NCBI GenBank assembly: GCA_031422335.1
Contig: JANOQW010000008.1
Location: 102,751-166,750 of the forward strand
Origin: Methylotenera_A sp031422335
GTDB taxonomy: Bacteria > Pseudomonadota > Gammaproteobacteria > Burkholderiales > Methylophilaceae
DNA length: 64,000 nt
Reading direction: 5' to 3'
How positions within the stretch are numbered: the stretch's first letter is position 1; each line of letters opens with the position of its first letter. Below the pieces are notes generated by a model, which was not told the origin of the DNA, ran no database searches, and saw only the letters and a list, made by a program, of their open reading frames with translations. Made by a program: the position numbers and the translations under genes. Below are positions 8,048 through 17,350 of the stretch, one piece after another.

Positions 8048-9520
8048 TTAAGTATTCAAATTTAAGGTTGGAATCACTAATACAAAGTGCGCGCCATCAT
8101 CGCTTGGCATTGCCGTTAGCTCTCCACTTAGCGCATTTGCGGCCTCTTTGGCAATAAATAAACCCAGCCCACTACCAGAAACTAAGCTGGCATTCGGCTG
8201 GTTGCCACGATAAAACGGCTCAAACAGGGCAGATTTACTTTTCTCATCAACGCCTGGCCCAGTATCTTTCACAGCAATCGTCAGCGTCGATTTGCTTTGG
8301 TTGGTAGTCACGCTAATTTCGCCATTTTGTGGGGTAAATTTAACTGCATTCGAAATTAAGTTATCTAAAATGTTGCGTAGTTTTTCAGTATTTTTTTGTA
8401 TGATAATACTTTCCGCGCTAATATTTACCTGAATATTTTTGTTACGTATGCTTAATTCATAGGCTTGAATAATGTCTGCCAACATGGCTTTAAGCGCTTG
8501 CTGCGAACTGTTTAGTTTCGCGTTATCTAGTGGATTATCGGCAAATTTAATCTGATTATACTTGAGTAAATTTTCCACCATAGTTTGCAGGCGCAAACTG
8601 TTATCGCGCAATATGCGAATCACGTCAGCTTGCTTAGCATTTAACGTGCCAGCAACGCCATCGTTTAACAGCTCGCTGGCTTCTCTAATGGCGGTTAACG
8701 GCGTTTTAAGTTCGTGCGAGGCTTGTTGCAAAAAATGTTGTTTTTGTTGGTGTAAATCTTTTAGTGCAATGCGCAACCAATCTAACCGCGCGCCAAGTTT
8801 ACGCAAATCACCTGGGCCATTAATTTTAATACTTTGCGCATAATCACCCGCGCCCAATTGGTTAATGGCATCATCCATGCGGCGGATGGGCCGCGCAATC
8901 ATCCAGGTAATAATACCCGCAATGATAATGGCCAGTGGAATCAGCGTGAGCGTTTGCCAAAATAACAGGCGTTGGGTTTTGGCAACTTTATCTTTAAATA
9001 AAGCAGATTCTTTATCGATTAATGTATTGTTTTCATTAATAATTATATTGGCTTGCAGGCTTAAATTGCTAAATGCATCGGTAATCGTTTGGTCGTAATC
9101 AAAAGCATCCTTAGATTGACTGATAGTAGAAAATAAACGCTTTTCTTGCAAGGCAAATAAACTCAAATCTGCTGCCAGTGCTTTGGCCATGGGTTGCTGG
9201 GATAGACTATTTAATACATCCGTAAAGCGGCGATGCGCATTCATATAGTTGGTCAGCAGTTGCCGATCTTTTAACACAAAATGTTGGCGCGCACTGCGCT
9301 CCATCACCGCCAGCTCCTCTACTAAAATGCGGCTATTGCGGGTGGTTTCTACCGCTTGTGACATATTAAACAAGCTTTGTTTGGTCAGTTTATCAAAGTA
9401 AATATTGGCATTAACAAACGCCACCAGCAAAGGCAGCATCACCAGCGCAAAGCCCAGCAGCAGCAGTTTTAAAAACGATTTGGGATAAGTAATTTGCAAG
9501 TGAACACGATTAAAAAGCAT
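8048..9520 (-). CDS. glrK: Sensor histidine kinase GlrK (QseE-like)
   Basis: About 490 residues. Transmembrane helices at about 15-35 and 188-208 flank a periplasmic helical domain; a HAMP linker (RPIRRMDDAINQLGAGDY), a HisKA domain with phospho-His in QASHELKTPLTA near 270, and a HATPase with N box NLISNAVKF, DTGPGVD and GSGLGLF follow. Start chosen at ATG 9520; two TTG codons precede it in frame (9526, 9523). It is divergent from folA, whose start is only 26 bp away, so the two promoters overlap. Partner of the glrR product. Confidence 0.9.
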   Translation of the reverse strand: MLFNRVHLQITYPKSFLKLLLLGFALVMLPLLVAFVNANIYFDKLTKQSLFNMSQAVETTRNSRILVEELAVMERSARQHFVLKDRQLLTNYMNAHRRFTDVLNSLSQQPMAKALAADLSLFALQEKRLFSTISQSKDAFDYDQTITDAFSNLSLQANIIINENNTLIDKESALFKDKVAKTQRLLFWQTLTLIPLAIIIAGIITWMIARPIRRMDDAINQLGAGDYAQSIKINGPGDLRKLGARLDWLRIALKDLHQQKQHFLQQASHELKTPLTAIREASELLNDGVAGTLNAKQADVIRILRDNSLRLQTMVENLLKYNQIKFADNPLDNAKLNSSQQALKAMLADIIQAYELSIRNKNIQVNISAESIIIQKNTEKLRNILDNLISNAVKFTPQNGEISVTTNQSKSTLTIAVKDTGPGVDEKSKSALFEPFYRGNQPNASLVSGSGLGLFIAKEAANALSGELTAMPSDDGAHFVLVIPTLNLNT

Positions 9521-9533
9521 CAACAAAGACTAG

Positions 9534-9539
9534 TATAAT
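9534..9539 (+). promoter_or_regulatory. -10 box immediately before folA; possible leaderless start
   Basis: A perfect TATAAT, preceded by the extended TAG, ends 6 bases before the folA ATG, so transcription would begin at or next to the start codon. No Shine-Dalgarno sequence is present in the 15 bases before the ATG. The -35 region is weak (A-rich). Confidence 0.5.
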
Positions 9540-9545
9540 ACGCCT

Positions 9546-10028
9546 ATGAAACCACTTTCGCTCATCGTTGCGCACGCAAAAAACAATGTTATTGGCCTCA
9601 ATAACACGTTGCCATGGCATTTGCCCGAAGATTTAAAGCGTTTTCGCGCGCTTACCACTGGCCATCATATTATTATGGGGCGTAAAACTTATGAGTCACT
9701 GGGCCGTTTGTTGCCGGGGCGCACCACTATTATTGTCACGCGAAATAAAGATTTTAAAGTGGCAGGCGCATTAATTGCACATAGCCTGCAGGCCGCTCTG
9801 CTATTGGCTTCTGGCGATGCAGAACCCTTTGTGATTGGTGGTGCGGAATTGTATAAAGACGGCTTGAAGCTGGCTACCAAGTTATATATTACAGAAGTGC
9901 ATACTGAAGTTGTAGGCGATGCATTTTTTGCGCAGATCGATTTAAAGCTGTGGCAGTTAAGCGAGAAGCAAGCACATTTGTCAGCAAATAGTCTTGAATA
10001 TAGTGATTTAATTTATATTCGAAAATAA
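9546..10028 (+). CDS. folA: Dihydrofolate reductase
   Basis: Reduces dihydrofolate to tetrahydrofolate with NADPH, recycling the cofactor oxidised by thymidylate synthase. 160 residues, normal length. N-terminal SLIVAHAKNNVIGLNNTLPWHLPEDLK holds the substrate-binding Met20-type loop and the acidic residue in PEDLKRF (Glu for Asp27 of E. coli). NADPH motifs GRKTYESLG and FVIGGAELY are present. The ATG lies 6 bp after a TATAAT box, so the mRNA may lack a leader. A palindromic repeat element follows between it and the convergent decarboxylase gene. Confidence 0.96.
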   Translation: MKPLSLIVAHAKNNVIGLNNTLPWHLPEDLKRFRALTTGHHIIMGRKTYESLGRLLPGRTTIIVTRNKDFKVAGALIAHSLQAALLLASGDAEPFVIGGAELYKDGLKLATKLYITEVHTEVVGDAFFAQIDLKLWQLSEKQAHLSANSLEYSDLIYIRK

Positions 10029-10054
10029 ACTTAAAGTAAGTCTCTTTTATTTTG

Positions 10055-10093
10055 ATGCTCTGCAAGCCGTATGGATGTTGGCTTACAGAGCAT
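10055..10093 (-). repeat. Palindromic repeat element, type A
   Basis: 39 bp in reverse orientation relative to the copy at 5300 (loop reads GTATGGATGTT). Arms 10055-10068 and 10080-10093 pair with one mismatch. It lies between the convergent folA and decarboxylase genes. Confidence 0.88.
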
Positions 10094-10109
10094 GTTTTAT
10101 TCCGCACAT

Positions 10110-12350
10110 TTATTTCTCAACACAATCTACGTGATAAACCGCTTTGCCCTCTACAATTTCTTTCACCAAGCCGTGATTGTCAGTCTCAAAGCCCGGAAAC
10201 TTCTCGTTAAATTCGCGTGCAAATTTTAAGTAATTGACAATCACTTTATTGAATTTTTCACCAGGAATTAACAGCGGAATACCAGGCGGGTAGGGCGTCA
10301 ATAAAACAGCCGTCACGCGGCCTTCCAAGTCATCAATCGCCACACGCTCAATTTTACGGTGCGCCATTTTGGCAAACGCATCGGTCGGCTTCATGGCAGG
10401 AATCATGTCGGATAAATACATCTCAGTGGTGAGTTTTGCCACGTCGTTAGCTTTATACACGGCATGAATTTGTTCACACAAATCACGTAAGCCCACTTTT
10501 TCGTATCTAGGCTGTTTCTGCACAAATTCTGGTAGCACTTTCCATAGCGGTTGGTTCTTGTCGTAGTCATCTTTAAATTGCTGCAAAGCCGCTACCATGG
10601 TGTTCCAGCGGCCTTTGGTAATGCCAATAGTGAACATAATAAAGAACGAATACAGGCCAGTTTTTTCAACAATCACGCCGTGTTCTGCCAGATACTTGGT
10701 CACAATTGCAGCGGGAATACCAAATTTATCCGAGAAATTACCTTTAATATCCAAGCCTGGCGTGATGATGGTGGCCTTGATCGGATCTAGCATATTAAAG
10801 CCGGGCGCTAAGTCGCCAAAATCATGCCATGCATCGTTGGCGTGCAGCATCCACGCCTCGCGCGCTTCTAAGCCTTCCTCGCTTAAATCGTCTGGCCCCC
10901 ATACTTTAAACCACCAGTCTGCGCCCCATTCTTCATCCACTTTACGCATGGCGCGGCGAAAATCTAGGGCTTCCATCAAGCTTTCTTCTACTAACGCTGT
11001 GCCACCTGGCGCTTCCATCATGGCGGCGGCCACGTCAATACTGGCGACAATAGAATATTGCGGGCTGGTGCTGGTGTGCATCAAGTAGGCTTCGTTGAAA
11101 ATATCGCGGTCTAGCTTATTATTTTCGGCATCTTGCACTAAAATTTGGCTAGCCTGACTTAAGCCAGCAAGCAGTTTATGCGTAGATTGCGTAGAGAACA
11201 CCATGCTTTCTTTGCAGCGCGGGCGGCCTTCGCCAATGGCATGATAATCGCCGTAAAAGTCGTGAAAAGTCGCATGTGGCAACCACGCTTCGTCAAAATG
11301 TAGTGTATCAATTTTACCATCCAGCATGTCTTTAATTTCTTCTACGTTGTATAGCACGCCGTCATAGGTGGATTGTGTAATCGTCAGCACACGTGGTTTA
11401 GCAGTTTTGTCGAGTATAAAAGGGTTACGGTCAATTTTCTTTTGAATGTTTTCCCACTCAAACTCACTTTTTGGGATGGGGCCAATAATGCCAAAATGGT
11501 TGCGCGTGGGCATTAAAAATACTGGCACGGCGCCGGTCATAATAATGGCATGCAATATGGATTTGTGGCAATTGCGATCTACCACCACCACGTCACCTGG
11601 TGCTACCGTACTGTTCCACACCATTTTATTACTGGTTGACGTGCCATTCGTCACAAAATACAAATGGTCACAATTATAAATACGCGCAGCATTACGTTCA
11701 GAAGCCGCTACTGGGCCTGTATGGTCTAATAATTGACCTAACTCTTCCACCGCGTTACATACGTCAGCACGCAGCATATTTTCGCCAAAAAACTGGTGGA
11801 ACATTTGACCAACGGGCGATTTTAAAAACGCGACACCGCCTGAGTGGCCTGGGCAATGCCAAGAGTAAGAGCCATCAGCGGCGTATTCTGTGAGCGCTTT
11901 AAAAAATGGCGGGGCGAGGCTGTCTAAATAGGTGCGTGCCTCGCGTAAAATATAACGCGCCACAAATTCTGGCGTATCTTCATACATATGAATAAAACCA
12001 TTGAGTTCGCGCAAAATTTCGTTAGGAATATGGCGTGAAGTGCGTGTCTCGCCATGCAAAAAGATGGGGATTTCTTCATTGCGATAACGAATTTCTTCTA
12101 CAAACGCGCGCAAGTTGTCCAGCGCGTCTTGATTTTCTTCTACAAACTCATTGTCATCTATGGATAAAATAAAGGCAGAAGCACGGCTTTGTTGCTGCGC
12201 AAAAGAGGTTAAGTCGCCATAGCTGGTCACGCCGAGTACCTCAACGCCTTCCGTTTCGATGGCCTTGGCCAACATGCGAATGCCTAAGCCTGAAGAATTT
12301 TCAGAGCGAAAATCTTCGTCAATAATGACGACTGGAAATCTAAATTTCAT
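10110..12350 (-). CDS. Orn/Lys/Arg decarboxylase, group III
   Basis: 746 residues. PLP enzyme that removes CO2 from a basic amino acid, giving a polyamine (cadaverine, agmatine or putrescine). The N-terminal wing domain resembles a receiver (FPVVIIDEDFRSENSSG, about 5-130). The PLP core has the Schiff-base lysine in STQSTHKLLAG near residue 390 and the HFDEAW motif upstream of it; a C-terminal domain ends the protein. Which substrate it uses cannot be told by eye; betaproteobacterial relatives are usually annotated as lysine or arginine decarboxylases. It is 14 bp downstream of dcd on the same strand, a common betaproteobacterial arrangement. Confidence 0.9.
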   Translation of the reverse strand: MKFRFPVVIIDEDFRSENSSGLGIRMLAKAIETEGVEVLGVTSYGDLTSFAQQQSRASAFILSIDDNEFVEENQDALDNLRAFVEEIRYRNEEIPIFLHGETRTSRHIPNEILRELNGFIHMYEDTPEFVARYILREARTYLDSLAPPFFKALTEYAADGSYSWHCPGHSGGVAFLKSPVGQMFHQFFGENMLRADVCNAVEELGQLLDHTGPVAASERNAARIYNCDHLYFVTNGTSTSNKMVWNSTVAPGDVVVVDRNCHKSILHAIIMTGAVPVFLMPTRNHFGIIGPIPKSEFEWENIQKKIDRNPFILDKTAKPRVLTITQSTYDGVLYNVEEIKDMLDGKIDTLHFDEAWLPHATFHDFYGDYHAIGEGRPRCKESMVFSTQSTHKLLAGLSQASQILVQDAENNKLDRDIFNEAYLMHTSTSPQYSIVASIDVAAAMMEAPGGTALVEESLMEALDFRRAMRKVDEEWGADWWFKVWGPDDLSEEGLEAREAWMLHANDAWHDFGDLAPGFNMLDPIKATIITPGLDIKGNFSDKFGIPAAIVTKYLAEHGVIVEKTGLYSFFIMFTIGITKGRWNTMVAALQQFKDDYDKNQPLWKVLPEFVQKQPRYEKVGLRDLCEQIHAVYKANDVAKLTTEMYLSDMIPAMKPTDAFAKMAHRKIERVAIDDLEGRVTAVLLTPYPPGIPLLIPGEKFNKVIVNYLKFAREFNEKFPGFETDNHGLVKEIVEGKAVYHVDCVEK

Positions 12351-12363
12351 CCAATTTCCTTAA

Positions 12364-12939
12364 TTAAATCTTGGGTAAAGTTACGCCAACTTGGCCTTGG
12401 TATTTTCCGCCACGGTCTTTGTAGCTGGTTTCGCACACATCATCAGCATCCGCTTCAAAAAATAGCACTTGTGCACAACCTTCATTTGCATAGATTTTGG
12501 CAGGTAGCGGCGTGGTGTTGCTAAACTCTAGCGTCACGTAACCTTCCCATTCTGGCTCGAATGGCGTGACATTCACGATAATGCCACAGCGTGCATAGGT
12601 GCTTTTGCCTAAGCAAATGGTCAACACATTGCGCGGAATTTTAAAGTATTCAACGGTTCTAGCTAAAGCAAATGAATTCGGTGGAATAATGCAAAAATCG
12701 GCATTCACTTCTACAAACGAATTTGGGTCGAAATTTTTTGGGTCCACAATGGTGCTATTAATATTAGTGAACAATTTAAACTCTTTGCTGCAGCGAATAT
12801 CGTAGCCGTAGCTAGATGTACCATAAGACACCATGCGCTGACCTTGCTTGTTAGTTTTGACTTGATTCGACTCAAACGGCGAAATCATGTCATGCTCGAG
12901 CGCCATTTTACGAATCCATTTGTCCGATTTAATACTCAT
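12364..12939 (-). CDS. dcd: dCTP deaminase
   Basis: Deaminates dCTP to dUTP, supplying the dUMP used by thymidylate synthase. 191 residues, normal for the trimeric enzyme. Visible motifs are MVSYGTSSYGYDIRC in the N-terminal third, the KSTYARCGI segment, and the catalytic-Glu region TPFEPEWEGYVTLEFSN near residues 125-145. It precedes the decarboxylase gene by 14 bp on the same strand, and a terminator separates it from zwf upstream. Assignment is secure. Confidence 0.95.
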   Translation of the reverse strand: MSIKSDKWIRKMALEHDMISPFESNQVKTNKQGQRMVSYGTSSYGYDIRCSKEFKLFTNINSTIVDPKNFDPNSFVEVNADFCIIPPNSFALARTVEYFKIPRNVLTICLGKSTYARCGIIVNVTPFEPEWEGYVTLEFSNTTPLPAKIYANEGCAQVLFFEADADDVCETSYKDRGGKYQGQVGVTLPKI

Positions 12940-12969
12940 AGTTTATGCTCATGTTTTCTTAATCTTTAC

Positions 12970-13003
12970 TAAAAAATAATGCCCAAGGTTTAGATTGGGC
13001 ATT
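12970..13003 (-). terminator. Intrinsic terminator after zwf
   Basis: A 9-bp stem (AATGCCCAA at 12978-12986 pairing with 12995-13003) is followed on the minus strand by an AT tract with six T residues. It ends the gnd-zwf transcript ahead of dcd. Confidence 0.75.
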
Positions 13004-13046
13004 ATAAAGTGCATGCTTTAAATTGTGCTAAAAAACTTCTAAATCT

Positions 13047-13073
13047 GTCATTCTTCGCTGCGCTCAGAATGAC
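13047..13073. repeat. Short imperfect palindrome of the common TCATTCTTCG...AGAATGA type
   Basis: 27 bp, GTCATTCT pairing with AGAATGAC around a CGCTGCGCTC centre, just after the zwf stop. Similar palindromes are scattered through many proteobacterial genomes. Only one copy is present in this window. Confidence 0.5.
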
Positions 13074-13093
13074 GGTGAAGGGTTTAAGTAAAC

Positions 13094-14587
13094 TTAGTAT
13101 TTATCGCCGCCTAATTCAATCGAATAGCGCCAAAACTGGTCTTCACTTTCAAAAATCACTTTACTTGCTGCTGGGTCGCGGCTACCAGCAGGGTATTGGT
13201 GCACAGGCGTTTTGTCGGCCGCCCACGCTTTTACCACAGGGTCCACCAAGCGCCACTGCGCCTCGGCTTCCGAAATATGCAAGTAATTGCTGTTATCGCC
13301 TTGCATCAGATTTAAAAGTAAGGCTTCATAAGCATCTACGCTGTCGTCCTCAGCCAGCCTATTAGCTGCATCCAGCTGAATGGTGCGTGTATTAATATCC
13401 AAGCCCGGCACTTTGGCTTCAATTTCCATTTTGATGCACTCGCGCGGTTGAATGCCGATGATTAACCAATTTTGATTCTGATTATTCACATCCAGTAGCG
13501 CTTTTTTGAAGCGAATGCAAATGCGCGTATCGGCTTCGTGCAGGCGCTTAGCGGTGCGAATGTAAAACGGCACGCCTTGCCAGCGCGGGTTGTCAATGAA
13601 TAATTTTAGCGCGGCATAAGTTTCTACCACACTCGTTTTATCGCCCAATTCATCTAAATAGCCAGGTACTTTTTCGCCTTTGCTGTCTGTAGTAAAGACC
13701 TCGCCTGCTGCATATTGCGCTCTAAATGCGTGCTTATTCAATTCGTTGACTGGAATCGGCCGAATTTGCTCTAACAGCTTAATTTTGGCATCACGTACAC
13801 TATGTGGCGTTAAATCTTTGGGCATTTCCATTGCAGTTAAAGCCAAAGTTTGCAAAATATGACTCTGAATCATGTCGCGCAAAGCGCCTGTACTATCATA
13901 AAACTGCGTACGGTCGCCCACGCCCAGCATTTCAGTATTGGTGATTTGCACATGGTCAATGTATTGGTTGTTCCACACAGGCTCTAACAAAGTGTTGGTA
14001 AAGCGCTGTAATAAGATATTCTGCAATGCAGATTTACCCAAATAATGGTCAATGCGATAAATTTGGCTTTCTTTCAGGTTTTTAGTTAGCGCTGCTTGTA
14101 AATCAATGGCGCTATTTAAATCGGTGCCAAATGGTTTTTCTACCACTACGCGGCGCCAAAATTTATCCTCTTGGGTTAAACCAACTTTAGCCAGCGATTC
14201 CACCACTGGCGCAAAATCAACTGGGCGTACAGATAAGAAATAAGCCAAGTTTTGTGGAAATATCTTTGTGTCGCTTAAAGTATTTTTAAGCTTAGCAAAT
14301 GCGTCTGGGTCAGTAGGAGGGTTAGCATGGTAAAAATTACGTGCGATAAAACGCTCAAAAGCCGCTGCGTCGTAGCCTTTTTTAAATTTGGCATCCAGCA
14401 TACTTTTAATGTCAGCACGCCATGCTTCTAAGGTGACTTCCTGACGTCCCACCGCTAAAATTTTTAATTCGGGGGGTAAGCGGCCAATGCTATCTAGCCT
14501 AAACAGGCCAGGGTATAACTTAACGCGTGCCAAATTACCGCTGGCACCAAATAGCACAAGCGTGCAAGGGTCTATAGTGTTCGTCAT
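13094..14587 (-). CDS. zwf: Glucose-6-phosphate 1-dehydrogenase
   Basis: Oxidises glucose 6-phosphate to 6-phosphogluconolactone. 497 residues, normal length. The N-terminal Rossmann motif is FGASGNLARVKLYP at about 13-26 (usually GASGDLAxRKL; Asn replaces Asp), and the active-site RIDHYLGK lies near residue 180. gnd lies 47 bp upstream and pgl is nearby, so three oxidative pentose-phosphate enzymes are grouped. In RuMP-pathway methylotrophs these enzymes run the dissimilatory cycle that oxidises formaldehyde-derived carbon to CO2, yielding NAD(P)H; that role is inferred from the organism assignment. Confidence 0.95.
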   Translation of the reverse strand: MTNTIDPCTLVLFGASGNLARVKLYPGLFRLDSIGRLPPELKILAVGRQEVTLEAWRADIKSMLDAKFKKGYDAAAFERFIARNFYHANPPTDPDAFAKLKNTLSDTKIFPQNLAYFLSVRPVDFAPVVESLAKVGLTQEDKFWRRVVVEKPFGTDLNSAIDLQAALTKNLKESQIYRIDHYLGKSALQNILLQRFTNTLLEPVWNNQYIDHVQITNTEMLGVGDRTQFYDSTGALRDMIQSHILQTLALTAMEMPKDLTPHSVRDAKIKLLEQIRPIPVNELNKHAFRAQYAAGEVFTTDSKGEKVPGYLDELGDKTSVVETYAALKLFIDNPRWQGVPFYIRTAKRLHEADTRICIRFKKALLDVNNQNQNWLIIGIQPRECIKMEIEAKVPGLDINTRTIQLDAANRLAEDDSVDAYEALLLNLMQGDNSNYLHISEAEAQWRLVDPVVKAWAADKTPVHQYPAGSRDPAASKVIFESEDQFWRYSIELGGDKY

Positions 14588-14634
14588 TGATTAAACCTTA
14601 TCGTTAATTACCTTAGTGTTAAATACTAGGGTGT

Positions 14635-15540
14635 TTAGTTCTTTTTGACAGCATGGCCACCAAAAGCATTACGCATCAAGGATAGCAGTTTGTAGCTGTA
14701 ACCATTTGCATCTTGGCTTCTGAAACGGGCTTGTAATGCTACTGTCAATACAGGCGCCGCGACGCCTTGCTCAACAGCTTCAACCACCGTCCAGCGGCCT
14801 TCACCAGAGTCAGCAACATAAGGGGCGATGGCTTCCAGTGTCTGATCACCTTTCAGTGCCTCGGCTGTCAGGTCAAGCAACCAGCTACGCACAACGGAGC
14901 CATGGCGCCAGAGTTCAGTGATTTGCGCTAAGTCTAATTTGAATTCTTCCTTGCCTTTTAACAAGTCCAAGCCTTCGGCCAATGCTTGCATCATGCCGTA
15001 TTCAATACCATTGTGCAGCATTTTGGTGAAGTGGCCGCTACCGACTGGGCCTACGTGAGCCCAACCACGGTCTGCGTGGGTCAATGCTTGCGCATAAGGT
15101 GCCAATACATCCGCATATTGTTTTTCGCCACCGTACATCAGGCAGTAGCCGTTATCCAGACCCCAAACGCCACCGGAAGTACCACAGTCAATAAAGCCAA
15201 TACCGTGTTCAGCCAGCATAGCGCCGCGACGTTGACTGTGTTTGTAATTTGAGTTGCCGCCATCGACGATGAGATCGCCTTTACTTAATAATGGTACTAA
15301 GTCTTGAATTTGCTTCTCTGTGATTTCACCAGCTGGCAGCATCATCCATACGATTTTCTGGCCTTCTAGCTTGCTAATTGCATCAGCTACTGAAGTAGCG
15401 CCGATCATGCCTTCTTTTTCGACTAAATTATTGACAAATTCTTTGTTGAAATCAAATCCAACCACTTCAATTTTGTGACGTAATAAACGAGCCGCCATAT
15501 TGCCGCCCATTTTTCCTAAACCTAACATTGCTAATTTCAT
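14635..15540 (-). CDS. gnd: 6-phosphogluconate dehydrogenase, decarboxylating, short form
   Basis: Oxidatively decarboxylates 6-phosphogluconate to ribulose 5-phosphate. At 301 residues it is the short bacterial (YqeC/GndA-like) class rather than the ~470-residue E. coli Gnd. N-terminal dinucleotide motif MLGLGKMGGNMAARLL (about 4-19) is followed by VDGGNSNYKHS near 92-102, the catalytic lysine/asparagine segment HFTKMLHNGIEYGMMQ near 168-183, and GEGRWT near 245. The short class is often NAD-preferring, which would suit energy generation in a dissimilatory RuMP cycle. Precedes zwf on the same strand. Confidence 0.93.
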   Translation of the reverse strand: MKLAMLGLGKMGGNMAARLLRHKIEVVGFDFNKEFVNNLVEKEGMIGATSVADAISKLEGQKIVWMMLPAGEITEKQIQDLVPLLSKGDLIVDGGNSNYKHSQRRGAMLAEHGIGFIDCGTSGGVWGLDNGYCLMYGGEKQYADVLAPYAQALTHADRGWAHVGPVGSGHFTKMLHNGIEYGMMQALAEGLDLLKGKEEFKLDLAQITELWRHGSVVRSWLLDLTAEALKGDQTLEAIAPYVADSGEGRWTVVEAVEQGVAAPVLTVALQARFRSQDANGYSYKLLSLMRNAFGGHAVKKN

Positions 15541-15643
15541 TGTTTACCTTTGTAGAGGGTGATGAACCATCAGGCTTTTGGCCTAGATTAAGTTCGATAT
15601 GTGTAAAAAGTACTAAAAAAGTTAATGCTGAAAATAAACCTAA

Positions 15644-16435
15644 TTAATGGCGCGCTTCAGCTGTTGCACCATCTATTTGTATATCTAGATCGCCGTAACC
15701 CAGGCGACGGTGGAATAGCGCAAGCAATAAGTTCCAGCTTTGCAGCGCTAATTCAGGATCATAACGATGGCCTTCGTCGCGCATAAAGGCGTGTTGGCCG
15801 TTAAATTCGTGCCAAGTGTAGCGCGTGCCCACTTCGTCTAAGCGCGCTTTAATCATGTTGCGACCTTCTAGTGGCACATGCGGGTCTTGCTTGCCCCAAA
15901 TATGCAGTAACTCACCTTTAATTTCGCCTGCACGTTCCAGTGAGTTATCGTTTTTGCCTAATCCTAAAGATTTTTTGTGAATATCAGTGGCATAAAAACA
16001 CACGGCTGCCAATACTTCTGGGTTCATGGCGGCGCGAAACGCTAAATGACCGCCAATGCAAATGCCCATTACGCCCAATCGGCCTGTGCAATCCTCGCGT
16101 GAGGCTAAATGCGTTAGTACTGCCTTGGCATCGTTGTCATAAGACGAAAGTTCTTTGGTGATTTTATGCGCGTTACCGCGCTCTGTGCCATCAGTGTCAT
16201 AAGCTAATACAGTGCCTGCAGGTTCTAGTTCGTGGTAAATCTCTGGGCAAGCTACAATAAAACCGTGTCCAGCAAGCATTGCTGCGGTACGGCGTATGGG
16301 TGCAGTCACTTGAAAAATCTCTGAGTACATTAAAACGGCAGGATATTTACCAGGCGCAACTGGGCGAAAGATGTGCGCATTCATGTCGCCAGTTGGGGTG
16401 TTAATCTTTACAACTTCACCATCTTTAATCAACAT
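15644..16435 (-). CDS. Dienelactone hydrolase family protein
   Basis: 263 residues, alpha/beta hydrolase fold. The nucleophile elbow is GICIGGHLAF with Cys at the nucleophile position near 125, the acid is in GKQDPHVPLEG, and the histidine is in FNGQHAFMRDEG; this Cys-Asp-His triad is typical of dienelactone hydrolases. The true substrate is unknown. It lies between gnd (103 bp downstream) and the divergent pgl gene, so an involvement in lactone or sugar-acid metabolism is possible but unproven. Confidence 0.85.
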   Translation of the reverse strand: MLIKDGEVVKINTPTGDMNAHIFRPVAPGKYPAVLMYSEIFQVTAPIRRTAAMLAGHGFIVACPEIYHELEPAGTVLAYDTDGTERGNAHKITKELSSYDNDAKAVLTHLASREDCTGRLGVMGICIGGHLAFRAAMNPEVLAAVCFYATDIHKKSLGLGKNDNSLERAGEIKGELLHIWGKQDPHVPLEGRNMIKARLDEVGTRYTWHEFNGQHAFMRDEGHRYDPELALQSWNLLLALFHRRLGYGDLDIQIDGATAEARH

Positions 16436-16592
16436 GTTTTATCCTTTTGCGTAACCCGATATAATAATGCATGGGCGGGTTTACGTAAAATGGTTATACC
16501 AAAAAATACATAAAAAGCATGACAATTTGCGTAAAATAGGGTCAAATACGCGCAAAATTTTCTCACCGATTTATTCTCACTTTTTAAAGATT

Positions 16593-17276
16593 ATGCACTC
16601 AAAAAATATACGCTGGAATTTGTTCGACAGTATTGAATCGCTACGTCACATTGTATGCGATGTGATTATGAATCATGCTGCAATCGCCATTGCAGATAAA
16701 GGTGCATTTTCGATTGTGCTGGCAGGTGGCAGTACCCCGCGCGCCATTTACCGTTTGTTGCGTGATATGCCGACCGACTGGTCAAAATGGCATATTTATA
16801 TTAACGACGACCGCTGTTTGCCAGTAGATGATGAAGAGCGTAATAGCTTGATGGTAGACCAAGTGTGGTTAAGCCACGTAGCTATTCCAAGAAGCCAAAT
16901 TCACGCGATTCCGTCTGAGCTTGGGCCAGTGGAAGGCGCAAAAGCCTATGCAAAAACTTTAGCTAATGTACCCACGTTTGATTTAGTACTGTTTGGGTTG
17001 GGTGAAGATGGCCATACCGCAAGCTTGTTTCCCGGTCATGTGGTAGATAACAGCGCAGATGCGGTACCTGTGTTTAACTCACCTAAGCCACCTGCAGAAC
17101 GGGTGACCATGAGCCAAAATCGGTTAAACAATACCAACGCAGCTATGTTTTTGGTGACAGGCAAAGGCAAGCAAGAAGCAGTCGATAACTGGCGCAAATG
17201 CGTGGATATACCAGCCGCGTTAATCACGCCTGCGTGCGGCGTGGATGTTTATTGCTATGATGTAGAGTTAAAATAG
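16593..17276 (+). CDS. pgl: 6-phosphogluconolactonase
   Basis: Hydrolyses 6-phosphogluconolactone, the product of Zwf. 227 residues from ATG 16593, in line with the 220-240 residues of the DevB/SOL family. Conserved motifs: VLAGGSTPRAIYRLL, INDDRCLPVDDEERNSLM and LFGLGEDGHTASLFPG. The frame is open upstream to an ATG at 16467, but those 42 residues are not conserved family sequence and are rich in Lys/His/Asn. It is divergent from the dienelactone hydrolase and completes the oxidative pentose-phosphate set with zwf and gnd. Confidence 0.93.
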   Translation: MHSKNIRWNLFDSIESLRHIVCDVIMNHAAIAIADKGAFSIVLAGGSTPRAIYRLLRDMPTDWSKWHIYINDDRCLPVDDEERNSLMVDQVWLSHVAIPRSQIHAIPSELGPVEGAKAYAKTLANVPTFDLVLFGLGEDGHTASLFPGHVVDNSADAVPVFNSPKPPAERVTMSQNRLNNTNAAMFLVTGKGKQEAVDNWRKCVDIPAALITPACGVDVYCYDVELK

Positions 17277-17285
17277 TTTTAGATC

Positions 17286-17325
17286 GCTGACCTGCAGACC
17301 GCATGGATATTGGGCTGCAGGGCAT
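17286..17325 (-). repeat. Palindromic repeat element, type A
   Basis: 40 bp, reverse orientation, loop GCATGGATATT. The right arm (GGGCTGCAGGGCAT) is intact and the left arm is altered at the outer end (GCTGACCTGCAG). It lies 10 bp after pgl, between convergent genes. Confidence 0.8.
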
Positions 17326-17350
17326 AAAATTTTTCTTTATTTTATGTTAA

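Noticed and set aside
16467..16592. N-terminal extension of pgl
   Set aside because: Not conserved family sequence; ATG 16593 gives the expected length.
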